Part shown: positions 47,632 through 58,560 of the stretch, in pieces
Layout of the letters: each line of letters begins with the position of its first letter
Numbering within the stretch: position 1 is the stretch's first letter
Source: Cylicocyclus nassatus
Lineage: Eukaryota; Nematoda; Chromadorea; Rhabditida; Strongylidae
Assembly (NCBI GenBank): GCA_958299035.1
Contig: CATQJL010000305.1
Coordinates: forward strand, 60,280,486 to 60,344,485
Direction of reading: 5' to 3'
Length of the DNA stretch: 64,000 nt
The notes under the pieces: generated by a model
Database searches by the model: none
What the model saw: the letters and a program-made list of their open reading frames with translations, nothing else
Told to the model about the DNA's origin: nothing
Program-made: the position numbers and the translations under genes

Positions 47632-49380
47632 CGTTGTCCCGAAAGTTTTGTCCGTTTTTTCATCGCTCACGAGAACTCACAGAACACCAATCCATGGACA
47701 ACTTAGGTACGATATGATACTCGTACCTATAGTTACAAATGGCTGCGAAGAGCGCGCCCCATGACCCAATGCAAATTTGACCGGCGCGCAGGGCGTTTGC
47801 TGTCGGAGCGTGCAATTCAAACACATGTCTATTATTTGAGCTATATAGGCTAATCAGTGAAGATCCTGATCGATGACAGCTTATCAGTGTCATGGACCGG
47901 GGTGGTGCTGTGGATTTCATTGAGCCAGCGGCAATAAGTTGACGATGAAAGGGTAGGGACTGTACATGATTGATCCTTTTCTGGAACTTTTGCATGAGTT
48001 TTTTTGTAGGACCTTTTTCAAATAGCAATTCTGTGCAGCATGACTCCGTTTTTGATGCTAAAGAATGGAAGGCTGTGTATAGACCCCTTCCCTCAGTTTT
48101 TACCTTTGCTTCGGTTTTGAAGACAAGTGTGGTTACTTCGTTGCGCACTCACAATGAGCAAGTTTGGGATCTACTCGCGTTTCTTGTATTGAATGGAAAG
48201 TATCTGTTTGCTCTGAGATGATCTAAACCAACCATGAAAGGTGGACTCTTTGTTGAACAATCCAGACTTTCTTTTCATCTGTCAGAAAAATGAAGGTCAA
48301 AGAGGCCGAGTTTACACCATCAAAAATTGCGAAAAAAGTGCTTTTGATTCATTGACAAGAAGAAATTTTTGGTTATGATATCATGGCAAGCAGTTTTATC
48401 TTCAGTGCGTCGCAATAGCTAGCTAAGGAGTGCGCTCAGCTGAGGAGTAAAGGGCAGTAAAGCAAGAAGTCTCTGAACCACATAGATACTTCTCATAGAC
48501 CGTACTTATGCTCTTGCACACACCCCATCTGTGAGATGATGAACGAAGACCAGGTAACGAAAATCGACAGACAGGTAGTATGTTGGATAGCCTGATAACG
48601 TCCTACCTAAGCTGGTATCTACGTAAGCCTATCACCTAAGCTGCCGAAACTAACGTACACAGTGGTTTTCACGAACAGTTAAGCTATCGAAATCTATCTG
48701 TACTCAATGCTCACCTGCAAGCTACTACCCCCTCTGAGGATAAAAAACTCGAAAACGCTCTGTATCTACAAGTTGTCTAAACATGCTCGAATTCGTGTTA
48801 TCCAAGAATTAAGTGAATAAAAATGAAAGATGTCGCAAGTGCTTGTTAACTGAAAGCGTTTTTGAGTCTCCTAGTCTTAGAATAAATGATATTTACTTCT
48901 TAACACTTGGATCTGTAGCGTTTTGCTTCTTATGGCTGCCGTAGACGGCGCCTCCTCGTTTAAACACAGACAAATTACTACTATCGTATCCGCTAAGTAT
49001 TTAGGGGACCACCTTGATGAATAATAATCTTATTGGCAGGATAGATCAGCGCGCTTTGACAACTGCACTTCTTTTTGTGATCCTTCTGCAGAAAAGAGTC
49101 GTTCTTTCTTCAGTGTCGCTTGTTTTGCGCTGAAGGTTATAGGGTGCGCGCGCTTAATCGCTGAGGTTCCTGCAGGGAACCGAGATTTGCACTGGGACAT
49201 GGGGCGCGCTCTTCGCAGCCATTTGTAACTATAGGTACGAGTCGATATGATGCATATTTTCATCTTCTTTCTTACAGCTGCATTTGCTCTCTGATGTACT
49301 CTGTCTTTCCAATGTTTTCGCCTTCTGAGCAGCTCAGAAGTAACGCCAAATCATTCTACAATAAAGAATGGCAAGGGTTT
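47632..49380. mobile_element. Mariner-like element copy split by a MULE-like insertion
   Basis: The left end GTTGTCCCGAAAGTTTTGTC and the following 80 bp match the start of the element at 45437. The match resumes after 49243 (CTTTCTTACAGCTGCATTTG) and fades near 49350. The interruption is the element 47719-49242. The right end of this copy is not recognisable. Confidence 0.6.
47719..49242. mobile_element. MULE-like element with 9-bp target duplication
   Basis: A 1524-bp element with long inverted ends starting ACTCGTACCTATAGTTACAA and continuing ATGGCTGCGAAGAGCGCGCC on both sides (45 bp or more). It is flanked by an exact 9-bp repeat CGATATGAT (47710-47718 and 49243-49251). That duplication length suits Mutator-like transposition. 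The minus-strand open frame 47660-48148 starts inside the element, reads through the left inverted end and stops in the flanking mariner-like sequence. It has no recognised domain, so the element is probably non-autonomous. Confidence 0.8.
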
Positions 49381-49541
49381 GCACTTACATGTTGACAAGT
49401 TACGGAATGAGGCGAGTGCTTGCCGTTTTGTCAACAAGGCTAGCGTGTTTTCGTAAGGGTAAGCATCGCCCCTCATCGAGGACTGTTTAGACAAGGGTGC
49501 AGCTACCAAGTGCAAAAAGGCACTGATTTATAGAGTGCACA

Positions 49542-49800
49542 AGGCACGTCCTACCTACAAAATTAGCCGTGGACGTTAATTCGACCGCAGAAACATGCGA
49601 AATTACGTCCGATCATTGCATTTGACGTGGGGAAATGTATTGCTTCATGATTTTGTGGTTTCTCTCTACTTCTTTTGATTCGTGCGCATCATTGCGCTCA
49701 ATTGCTGTTTATTCTGAATAGAGTGAAAGTGTCGCAAAGCACGATTCTTTGGGATGTGACCGTATTCTACGTCTTCCCCGACGCGAGTCTCGCGAATGAG
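49542..49800. repeat. Left member of a widely spaced inverted-repeat pair
   Basis: About 260 bp (containing GCCGTGGACGTTAATTCGAC and GCAAAGCACGATTCTTTGGG) that reappears inverted at 53934-54203 at about 95% identity. The pair brackets the hAT-like element. Both members show a short open frame that is not recognisable. Confidence 0.8.
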
Positions 49801-50724
49801 GATCATCAGGGTAGCGAGTCCATTGGTCGCGACATTTTTCGGGCTATCGAGCTCAGAAAAAGAAACAGTGTGTTCTACTCGGGAATGGTAGTATTTCTTG
49901 TTGAGTAGATGAATAATTTGAGGTTATCAGCTATGGTCTAATTTTATGTGAGTCATATAATAAGAAAAAAACTGCTATAAGTCTCCGATACCTACAACGA
50001 AATACTCCCTGCTTTCCTTCACCAAGCGGATGTAGACGGAAAACTGTGGAAATGAAAGAGCGTGGAAGACAACCATAGGTGCGAAGGGTTGAGATGAATC
50101 TCACCCTCCCTTCACTTTGGAGCCTGGGCTACCCCCCCCCCCTTCACTTTGGACGGAGGAAAAAAAATTTTTGAGGTGAGATGATAGTGTGCTTGAAGTG
50201 GAGTAGAATCTAAGGTAAAACAATTTATTTACAGAGTGTAGGGAACGAGAACGCGGGAAACGAAGCAAAAATGGGGCCGGACCCCCCCCCCCTTCCCCCC
50301 TCACTGAGACGAAGCAGGTGCTGAGGTGAGAAAATACTTAGCTTAAAGTTGAGATATCGTATTTGAGAAATCCAATTTTAAGAATTTCATGGGACGAGCG
50401 GTAATGAGTCGGATGGAAGGGCGCATGGTCATGAAACGAATGGCCGGGCGTGTTGTACGAGACTCGGAAAAAGACATTTTGTGGTTGTACTCTGGCTATA
50501 AATCAAATAATTTGCCATTGTATTGTGTGTATAAGGATAAACGATGAATGGACATGTTGTACACAATCAAAGACATAGATAGTAAGTGAGGTTTGGTTGA
50601 GGCAGGTTTGAGTTGTGACTATACCCCCCTTCGAGCCAAAAAAATTCCATATCTCGGTAGGGGGGTCCTCTCATAATCTGATTTTTTTTTTATCTTGTCG
50701 AGAAGAGTGTACTGGATATAACTA

Positions 50725-50851
50725 GGGCTGTCGCAAAAGAATCTGCTGAAGCAGACCTTCTTGAGCTTGAATTTCACACAAAAATCTATGCGTCTTCAAC
50801 TCGGTACTGTTGCTCTCCTTCCTTACAGCAGATCCTGTTTTGCGACAGCCC
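50725..50851. mobile_element. GGGCTGTCGC MITE, copy in left arm
   Basis: A 127-bp element with ends GGGCTGTCGCAAAA and TTTTGCGACAGCCC, flanked by TA. An inverted counterpart sits in the right arm of the foldback at about 52228-52355, so it was present before the arms were formed by inverted duplication. Confidence 0.75.
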
Positions 50852-51229
50852 TACTTATATCAAGTAAACCTCCCTCTACAAGACGGTGAAAAGAGTAGAT
50901 CACAAAAGGACCTCCCCGCTGAGATATGGACCGTCAAATAGAACCACCCAAAATCGATTTTTTTGCTATAACTCTTGTGTAAATTAACAAAAATGAACAA
51001 GGAGCTGGATTTAGAATCTACTCTTCAAGAGCTTTCGAATGATATATAATATGTGGGGGTCCCTTGTTTTTTTTTCGCCCTGCGACAGGGGTTGAGACGA
51101 TTCATTTATGGCTTCTCAGCCCCGCCCACTTTAATGCATATGGAGGGGGGATAGACCTGAGATCGCATAACTGAATCGTCTCAACCCCTGTCGCAGAGCG
51201 AAAAAAACAAGGGACCCCCACATATTATA

Positions 51230-52031
51230 TTAGGTTGAACACTAAGTTTTCAACTTGTTCATAACTTCACACTCATTCAACATGGCGCACTCAAACTTTG
51301 GCATCATGTAGAATGCAATGTGAGCTACAAGTGAGCATAAATTGTCTGAATTTTGAACACGAAATGGAAAAGTTTCAGGCTTTTTTTGGAAACTAGTGAA
51401 ATTTGAGAATTGAGGTTTCAAGCTAAAATGAAGCCTTTGGCAGCCTAGACCATGCGCAGTAATCCGGATTCGTCTACTAATTATTGCAAGAGGTTGACTC
51501 CTTTGGCCTAGCAAGAAAGAAACAAAATTTATGGGCATGTCGAGAGGCGTCCTCATAAAGCGAACGAGTCGATGTACGCAAGAGCTGCTGGGGACGACCG
51601 TCAATGACTAAAGAGTCCGAAGCCCAAATTCCGCCGAGACTTCACATAGTAAGGTTATTTGACCTGCCGAATGCGAATATCATATTCATTTGTTGAATCA
51701 ACGCCTTTTTCCTTGTTTAGGGTGAGACCCCATGACGTACATTTACAGTAGTCCTACAAAAAAGCCCTTATCACGCAATTTCACTATCGCTTTCGTGATC
51801 AGCATGTCGGATAACATCCCTATGCCAAGTTTCAGCCAAATCCGTCCGTTTGAATTTTTCCCCTTCATACCATACGCCTACCGTAACCCTCACTGCGACG
51901 TCAGAATTTGGTAGGACAGCAGCTGCGCTTGTAGTATACATAATAACCAACACAGTGGCAAAATTTGAGTGCACCATGTTGAGTGAGAGGGAAGTTATGA
52001 GACCAGTTGCAAAACTTAGTGTTCAACCTAA
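51230..52031. mobile_element. Mariner-like non-autonomous element at the centre of the hAT foldback
   Basis: An 802-bp element with ends TTAGGTTGAACACTAAGTTT and, inverted, AAACTTAGTGTTCAACCTAA. It is flanked by TA (51228-51229 and 52032-52033). Open frames on both strands (51242-51604 and 51732-52053) are fragmented. Codons around CGTCGTCCCCAGCAGCTC on the complement may be remnants of a transposase, but I cannot confirm this. Confidence 0.8.
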
Positions 52032-53214
52032 TATATCATTCGAAAGCTCTTGAAGAGTAGATTCTAAATCCAGCTCCTTGTTTATTTTTGTTAATTTACA
52101 CAAGAGTTATAGCAAAAAAATCGATTTTGGGTGGTTCTATTTGACGGTCCATATCTCAGCGGGGAGGTCCTTTTGTGATCTACTTTTTTCACCATTTTGT
52201 AGAGGGAGGTTTACTTGATATAAGTAGGGCTGTCGCAAAACAGGATCTGCTGTAAGGAAGGAAAGCAACAGTACCGAGTTGAAGACGCATAGATTTTTGT
52301 ATGAAATTCAAGCTCAAGAAGGTCTGCTTCAGCAGATTCTTTTGCGACAGCCCTAGTTATATCCAGTACACTCTTCTCGACAAGATAAAAAAGAAATCAG
52401 ATTATGAGAGGACCCCCCTACCGAGATGGATTTTTTTTTGGCTCGAAGGGGGGTATAGTCGCAACTCAAACCTGCCTCAACCAAACCTCACTTACTATCT
52501 ACGTCTTTGATTGTGTACAACATTTCTATTTATCGTTTATCTATTTATCCTTATACACACAATACAATGACAAATTATACAATTTGTAGCCACAGTACAA
52601 CCACAAAATGTCTTTTTCCGAGTCTCGTACAACGCGCCTACGTGAAGGCTCCACTCCAGCCATTCGTTTCATGACCATGCGCCTTTCCATCCGACTCATT
52701 ACCGCTCGTCCCATGACATTCTTGCAATTGGATTTCTCAGATGCGATATCTCAACTTTAAACTAAGTATTTTTTTACCTCAGCACCTGCTTCGTCTCAGT
52801 GAGGGGGGTTCGGTCCCGATTTTCGCTTCGTTTCCCGCATTATGGTATATGATAATGAAATGATATTTATCAAAAAAAAGTATTTGAAAACATTTTACTA
52901 ACTATGTTAAAATTTGTACAAATAAATTTAGAAAATTTAAAGTCAAAAAATTGGAAAATTGTTAAAATTAAAATTCAAAAATAAAGTTAAAAAATTGAAT
53001 ATTTATTTTTTTCAATTCTACCTCCCCCCCCCCCGGTCGACGTCGGCATTTTTTGGACCCCCTTCACTTTCGAGGGTCAAAAACAGCCGAGACCCCCTTC
53101 ACTTTGGAGGGTACCCATCTCAGGCCTTCGCACCTATGAAGACAACAGAGCATTTTGCATCCATGTATGATAAGTATGAACGAATGACCCTAAGAAGTAG
53201 TCACCTATTTGATC

Positions 53215-53580
53215 TCAGCTATAGAACTTCAATGGAGATACGTCAGATGTCTCTGCCAACAACTTCTTGACTCCTAGATATAAATGCTTCAACGATATTT
53301 GATGCAGTTTGCAGATAATCCTCTATCAAATTTAATTCTGTACCTCTGCTTTGTGTAGGCGCAGCTGCACAGACTATTGTTCTGGTAATCCTTCCCACTT
53401 ATTATAAGAAGATGAAATAGTCTAAGCATTGTAAAAAGATAGAATCGAGTCTTACGAAATCTGCGTTTTGATGTTTCCTCAGTGGCATCTGTCATACCAC
53501 ATAGGGAAATCATTGTCGGTACTGTTAGCATCCTAAGCGCTCTAATACGTGTCATCGAGATTACAGTGGATCGGCGTTCT
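53215..53580 (-). CDS. Two 3'-terminal exons of an unidentified gene
   Basis: Exons 53580-53456 and 53273-53215 (TGA), minus strand. The first has a good acceptor (taacttcag) and donor (tttc|gtaag). The second follows a TATCTAG acceptor, and the split codon CGA rejoins in phase. Together they encode 61 residues beginning near ERRSTVISMTRIRALRM and ending VSPLKFYS. The composition is basic with a Ser/Thr-rich middle, and there is no membrane segment. Upstream exons should lie at higher coordinates but were not found; the area beyond 53900 is transposon sequence. The family is unknown and the gene could be a decaying fragment. Confidence 0.5.
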
Positions 53581-53933
53581 CTGAAGTTACCAATAATAAC
53601 AGAATAGGCTAGGCCTACAGCGTCTTTGTCGTATCACTTAAAATGCCCTGGAGACGGGACTGTGTTACTTCCTTGAATCGAAATCCGTTGCCTTCAAACC
53701 TCAAACGCTGCCTTTATGTACATATCGCATCATCACATCAACATACTGATACGTTTCGTCAAGATTGGTCGTCATTTGTCATTTTAGTCAAAGTCAGTTA
53801 GGTATCCGGTCTAAAGAATACTAAGTATGCGATACACGTGCAAGATTCAATAAAGAACAATGTGACAAGATCGCGTTTACAATAACTTTCTCAAAATTTG
53901 ATGCCCTGTCCCCGACAGCGATCTTCATTGTGG

Positions 53934-54203
53934 CATTCGCGAGACTCGCATCGGGGAAAACGTAGAATACGGTCACATCCCAAAGAATCGTGCTTTGCGA
54001 CACTTCCACTCTATTCAGAATAAACAGCAATTGAACGCAATGATGCGCACGAATCAAAAAAAGTAGAGAGAAACCACAAAGTCATGAAGCAATACATTTC
54101 CCCACGTCAAATGCAATGATCGGACGTAATTTCGCATGTTTCTGCGGTCGAATTAACGTCCACGGCTAATTTTGATTACGGTAGGTAGGAAGTGCCTTGT
54201 TCA
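53934..54203. repeat. Right member of the widely spaced inverted-repeat pair
   Basis: The inverted copy of 49542-49800 (complement contains GTCGCAAAGCACGATTCTTT). It lies 0.8 kb beyond the hAT-like element, with the coding exons 53215-53580 between them. Confidence 0.8.
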
Positions 54204-54460
54204 GTCAAAAAGACTATGGTTGCGGAGGTGCCGACACTCTCGGAAGGTTGCTAACAGCCCCCCCCCCCCCCCCGCCCATCTTTCGCAAGTTTGAACTCTG
54301 CGGGTATGACTGTCGAGTTTTTCACATTGGTACCAGCCAGTTTGGTTTTCGACATGCTGTAGTAGCCCTTACACGTTCACGTAAATGCTCTGAGAACTCG
54401 TTCACTTCTTCGTGTTCCTGCTGTAGTATTCAAGGCTGCCCCTTACGTTCAACGAAAGTA

Positions 54461-54964
54461 TTAGGTTGTTACATAAGTTTTGTTACACTTTCTTCGTCTT
54501 CCCCCGAAAAACTCTAGAAAATTCGGCAAGTTCTCATATTTGGGAAATATGGGGAAGGAATAAAGGGCTATCCGCTGGTACCATTTATGCCCTCACAACA
54601 TAACTTACAGTAATTATAAAGGCAACTTTATGAGGGCACTTCAACCTCCATTTATTTCTTTGAATTTTAATAACTCTCTTGTTCTTCTTTTCTATCTTTT
54701 TAGATTTTTTATGGACTTTTGGGAGCATTGGTAGTAATACTGAAGCAGCCAGAAAGTCTAAGTTCGTCAACGAGTAAAGTTGGAAATTTGCCAAGAATAA
54801 TTCGAAAAAATTCCAAAAAATTCTAAAATTTGATTTTTCATGTGTGACATGTATATATCAAAAATCTGCAACACCACGCATAATTTGGAGGTAAGGGAAA
54901 ATCATTTGGAAAAGTTATGAGGATTTTTTCAGTCGAGTGTAACAAAACTTATGTAACAACCTAA
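54461..54964. mobile_element. Mariner-like MITE with TA target site
   Basis: A 504-bp element with near-perfect ends TTAGGTTGTTACATAAGTTT and its inverse, extended by TGTTACAC. It is flanked by TA (54459-54460 and 54965-54966). It shares the TTAGGTTG start with the elements at 51230 and 45437, though their interiors differ. A related decayed copy is at 20529-20979. Confidence 0.85.
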
Positions 54965-54966
54965 TA

Positions 54967-56460
54967 GATCAGTGAGGACGGTTCTTCCGTTCTTTCTCTA
55001 TCGGCATTGTTGGTGGGTCTCTATTTCTTCTCAAAAATCCATTTTGTTGGCTATCATAGTTGTCATAGAGCAGATCTTTCAATTTGTTAGCGGCATTTAG
55101 GGCATACGGTTTGTTGGGAATCGCTGGACAGTTTCTATTTGGATCATCGTGTAAGCTCGCACAGGGCAGTTCTTTCGCATAATTATAGCCTGCGGGAGTT
55201 TGTAGGTCATTTTTTTCTTTGAGTTATCGTTCTGCGAGAGGTCCATAGGGCACTTCTCACCGGTCTGTAGGCGGTTCATAGTAGTACTCGCTAAAGACAG
55301 ATCTGTAAGCTTCTCAATTCCTTTTCAGTACCGATCTGTAGGGGGCTTGTAAAGCAATAAGTTGGTTCCCTATTGGCCCGAGAGCAGCCCATAGCACATC
55401 TCCTTCATCCAATGATCGGTCTGTAAGCGGTGAGTAGGGCATTGCTCCTCAAAATATTACTTTGTAAAGGCCTGAAATATCGTTCAAGCAGCTCATAGCT
55501 TCTTTTCTCATACTCTTGGTTCATAGGGGATACGAGGATAGGGTAAGGCGGTTGTTTCTCGAAATATTGGCCTCCTAGACGTTCTCAGAGAATTTCACAA
55601 AAATTTTAGTTTGAAGATCTTTGGTTTGTGCAGCCCAAAGGGCAGTTCTTTTTCGAAGTGACGTTCGTAAGCGGCCCATAGAGCAATTTTTTTTGTCAAA
55701 ATTGATTTGTGGAAGTTCGTAAGGCAGTTCTTTGAAAAGTACCTTTTTTTGGAAACGGTTTCAAACAGCTTGCAGGGCACTTCTTCTTCAAATTAATATT
55801 ATGGAAGCGGCACGTACAGCAGTTCCTTCTAATGATTGATTTTAGTCTGCAAGCGACCCGTAGAGCAGTTCATTCTTGAAAATCTCTTTACGCAGCCACA
55901 CGACTACCTTGAGATATCGGTCTGTGGGAGGCCCTTATGGCATTAGCCTAAGATTTGTTTATAGGGGTCTTGTAGGGTCATTCTATCCTAGAATACCACT
56001 CTGTAGGTGGCAGTAGGAAAGTCTGGAAATATTGCTCTTTAATGGGCCTTGCAGGGTAGTTTTCAAAGTGTCGGTGGGTGACCCACACTGTTCACGAATT
56101 TTTCCGATATATATCATCTGTAGGCGGCTCGTAAGGCGGCTTTTCTCTTGAAAAATGGATTTGTAGGGGGGGGGGGGATCGTAGGCAAATTTTTTGTAGA
56201 TCGCTTTTAGGCGGATCGTGGAGCATTTTTCCCCAAAACTTAGTTGTAGGCGGCACATAGGGCCTAAGAAAACAATATTCATTTTCGTTGCCATTTTTTT
56301 CCGGGATCTAGGGAATCTCGAGTGTAGAGTTCTTGTAGAGTAAACAATATCCATTTTCGTTGCCAATTTTTTTCGGGACCTAGGGAATCTCGAGTGTAGT
56401 TTTGTAGAGTACATCGTAGTGTTGAATTTCGACTGCTTTTGAGGTGACATTCAAAGGAGA
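54967..56460 (-). repeat. Degenerate tandem array with protein-like reading frames
   Basis: Many diverged units of about 60-70 bp share CGGTCTGTAGGCGGCTCGTA followed by GGGCAGTTCTT. On the minus strand these spell variants of a short peptide (E-K-x-C-P-x-x-R-L-Q-T), but the frame shifts between units. At the low-coordinate end an 83-codon stop-free frame (about 54975-55223, ending in stop) has a gene-like composition (NAANKLKDLLYDNYDSQQNG, then RNRDPP). At the high end two 70-bp direct repeats (56268-56412) contain TTTTCGTTGCCA and CTAGGGAATCTCGAGTGTAG. It may be a minisatellite or a decayed repetitive gene. Confidence 0.45.
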
Positions 56461-56959
56461 TTGTCGAAGAAATCAGAAGTTCTCAATCGGGTTCATGTTG
56501 CAGAGCTCGCAAAGTCATTGTGACAGGACAACGCAAGAAGAACTTTGATTTCTGGGAAAATGTATTTTGTTTTTATGGTGATTTTCATTGTAATTTGCCA
56601 AAATAGGGTAGGGTTTTTGAGAAAGTATTCTTTGTAAAAGGCGTGGAAACGACGGGTCTTTTATTTTTTGAATGAATCTCTATGAAGAGGGGATTTGGAT
56701 GAGAAGGTATTCGGGAAAAGGTCGATTTTCTTCCTCAAATCTTTTAAGACTGTGTCAGGATTCTCAAATGTTGAATAAACGTAAAGTTCTTTAAACTCCA
56801 GGTTCTCTCTTCTCTGAATTTGGGCATCTTAAGTCGTAAATTGTAATAGATGTTCTGTGTTGTTGTTCTATTTTTTTTCCGTTGTGCATAAGACGAGGTC
56901 TAGACTCGATAAATACGGAGATGACGTTTGGCGGCGTAGTTTCACAGGTCAGGACTGCA

Positions 56960-57020
56960 ATCATCTTTCAGACCTCCGAAGAAGGCGACCTTGTCGAAAC
57001 GTTAGGTCAATAAAGATTCC
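56960..57020 (+). ncRNA. Hammerhead-like motif, tentative
   Basis: The stretch around CCTCCGAAGAAGGCGACCTT, then GTCGAAACGTTAGG, resembles the hammerhead ribozyme core order (C-x-G-A-x-G-A, a stem, then GAAAC), with a CGAC-CTT-GTCG stem in the middle. Similar GAAGAAGG...GAAACGTT strings occur at the ends of Penelope-like retroelements and other mobile elements. The core deviates (C for U at one position), so activity is doubtful. Confidence 0.25.
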
Positions 57021-57229
57021 ACCGTACCAATCTGGGCTTGCCAGAGCACCTATTACAATTTACGTAAAGTTCTTTGTTTTTGCAGGACTCGCCCTTAAGA
57101 GTGGGTTATCATGAATAATTTTCAAAGAAGTATAAAATGTAGAGATATTTGCAGTCATAACGAGGCTAATAATGTATTTACCCCGACCCACTTGCCAGCG
57201 ACCCATAGGGTCGCTAGTCTGTACTAAAT

Positions 57230-57902
57230 TTCAAAAATTTTTATCCTGATGTTTTCAAAGAGCGCTGATAATTTTCAAGTAAGCAAGCCTTTGGCTACAC
57301 TGCACTCATTTTAGATTACAAGGGCCATGTTTACTTGCTCGCTATAATTATTTGTTTGGTAAAAACTGCGAGTTTTTGATTACGTTTACCACGTAAAAAT
57401 ACCGAAAAATCTTAGAGCGCTTTTTCAAACCAAATCAAACTTGGTTATGTAGCATAAATAATGTCTGATAAAAATCATATTTTAATTCGGAAAACTTGTA
57501 AAAGCTTTCGTGTATTTGCTACAGTTGCGAGTTTCAAGACTTTGAAAAAAATCGAGATTTTTGAAGAAATAATGTTTTTGAAGCTAAAAATAGCAAATTA
57601 AGAGAATTTAAAAATATTACCTTGTAGTCCGAGAATCGCTTTATCTGATCTATACTTAGTCCTTTCCGAAACTTTGGAATAAGATTTTAAAAAAAGTAGC
57701 CTCACTGTGAGCAGATAAAATTGACGGATGGAGAATTTTGGCAACTATCAAAGAAAGCATGCACGATTGTGGTTCGAAAAAGTATTCTTTAAAAAATAAT
57801 GAAAAGCTGCATCGAATGCATGTTGAAACTCATTCAAGTCTTCATTGTGCGTGGTCTATAGTGGTATGAAAGGGACAAAACTTTCGGGACAACAGCAGAG
57901 GT
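57230..57902. mobile_element. Truncated mariner-like element copy
   Basis: Matches the interior and right end of the element at 45437-46285 (shared blocks TTTTAGATTACA and CTGAT/TTCGATAAAA-type runs). It ends in TTTCGGGACAAC. The left terminus is missing. Confidence 0.65.
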
Positions 57903-58334
57903 TCACTGATTTTATTGTAGGCCTTCCTCGTGCTCCCTCAGTGCTAGTCTTAGAACTCACGCAAATCTGACCATTACGAATAAATTACAAACAATTATCT
58001 AATTTAAAAGTTTTCCATGTTAAATCTTTAGCTTTGGGAAAAACTTCTGTGCAGCTTTGGGAGAAACTTCTGTGAGGAGAAATAAATGCGGACTTGAAAC
58101 GATTACTAAGTAAGGCTTAGTAGCCATCTTAAAAGACCATGAACACCTTGAACTACTGTTTGAGCGAAATTCTTCTGTTTGCTATTTGGAACCCTGACCA
58201 GCGGCAATAACCCAGTCATCCTACCACTTGCTACATATAATTATCAGCTACAAATCTAGATCAAATATAGCGATTAACTTTTTTTGCAGAGAACGCAACA
58301 AAGGAAAAACAGCACTGCTTGAGCTGCTAGATTA

Positions 58335-58560
58335 TTCAAATCATTCGAATAGTCGAATATTCGACTACATGTAATTATTCGATTATTCGAATAGTCGAAT
58401 GTTCGGTCAACCCCATTTATTCGAAATATTCGTTCATTCGATTTTAAAATGTAGAATTATTCGAATATCCGAATTCGAATAATCTGGAAATCACAGATCG
58501 AATAATATTCGTTCGTTCGAATATTTTTCAAAAGCCAATTATTCGAAATTCATTCGTTCG
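58335..58560. repeat. ATTCGAAT-rich satellite
   Basis: Short palindromic units of TTATTCGAATA type repeated irregularly, of the same kind as at 47100-47245. Nothing else is seen in this interval. Confidence 0.8.

Larger units (their letters stand above)
50074..53138. mobile_element. 3.07-kb hAT-like foldback element with nested insertions
   Basis: The ends are CATAGGTGCGAAGG and CCTTCGCACCTATG, flanked by an exact 8-bp duplication AAGACAAC (50066-50073 and 53139-53146), the hAT hallmark. Long arms (about 50090-51050 and 52035-53125) are inverted copies. They carry CCCTTCACTTTGGA motifs, G/C homopolymer tracts and, in each arm, the same small MITE (50725-50851 and about 52228-52355). The centre holds a hairpin (51052-51224) and then a mariner-like element (51230-52031). 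No intact transposase was found, so it should be non-autonomous. Confidence 0.85.

Noticed and set aside
54269..54355. Minus-strand frame starting MSKTKLAGTNVKNS before a C-tract
   Set aside because: About 30 codons look coding-like, but the frame enters a poly-G run and no donor or partner exon is visible.
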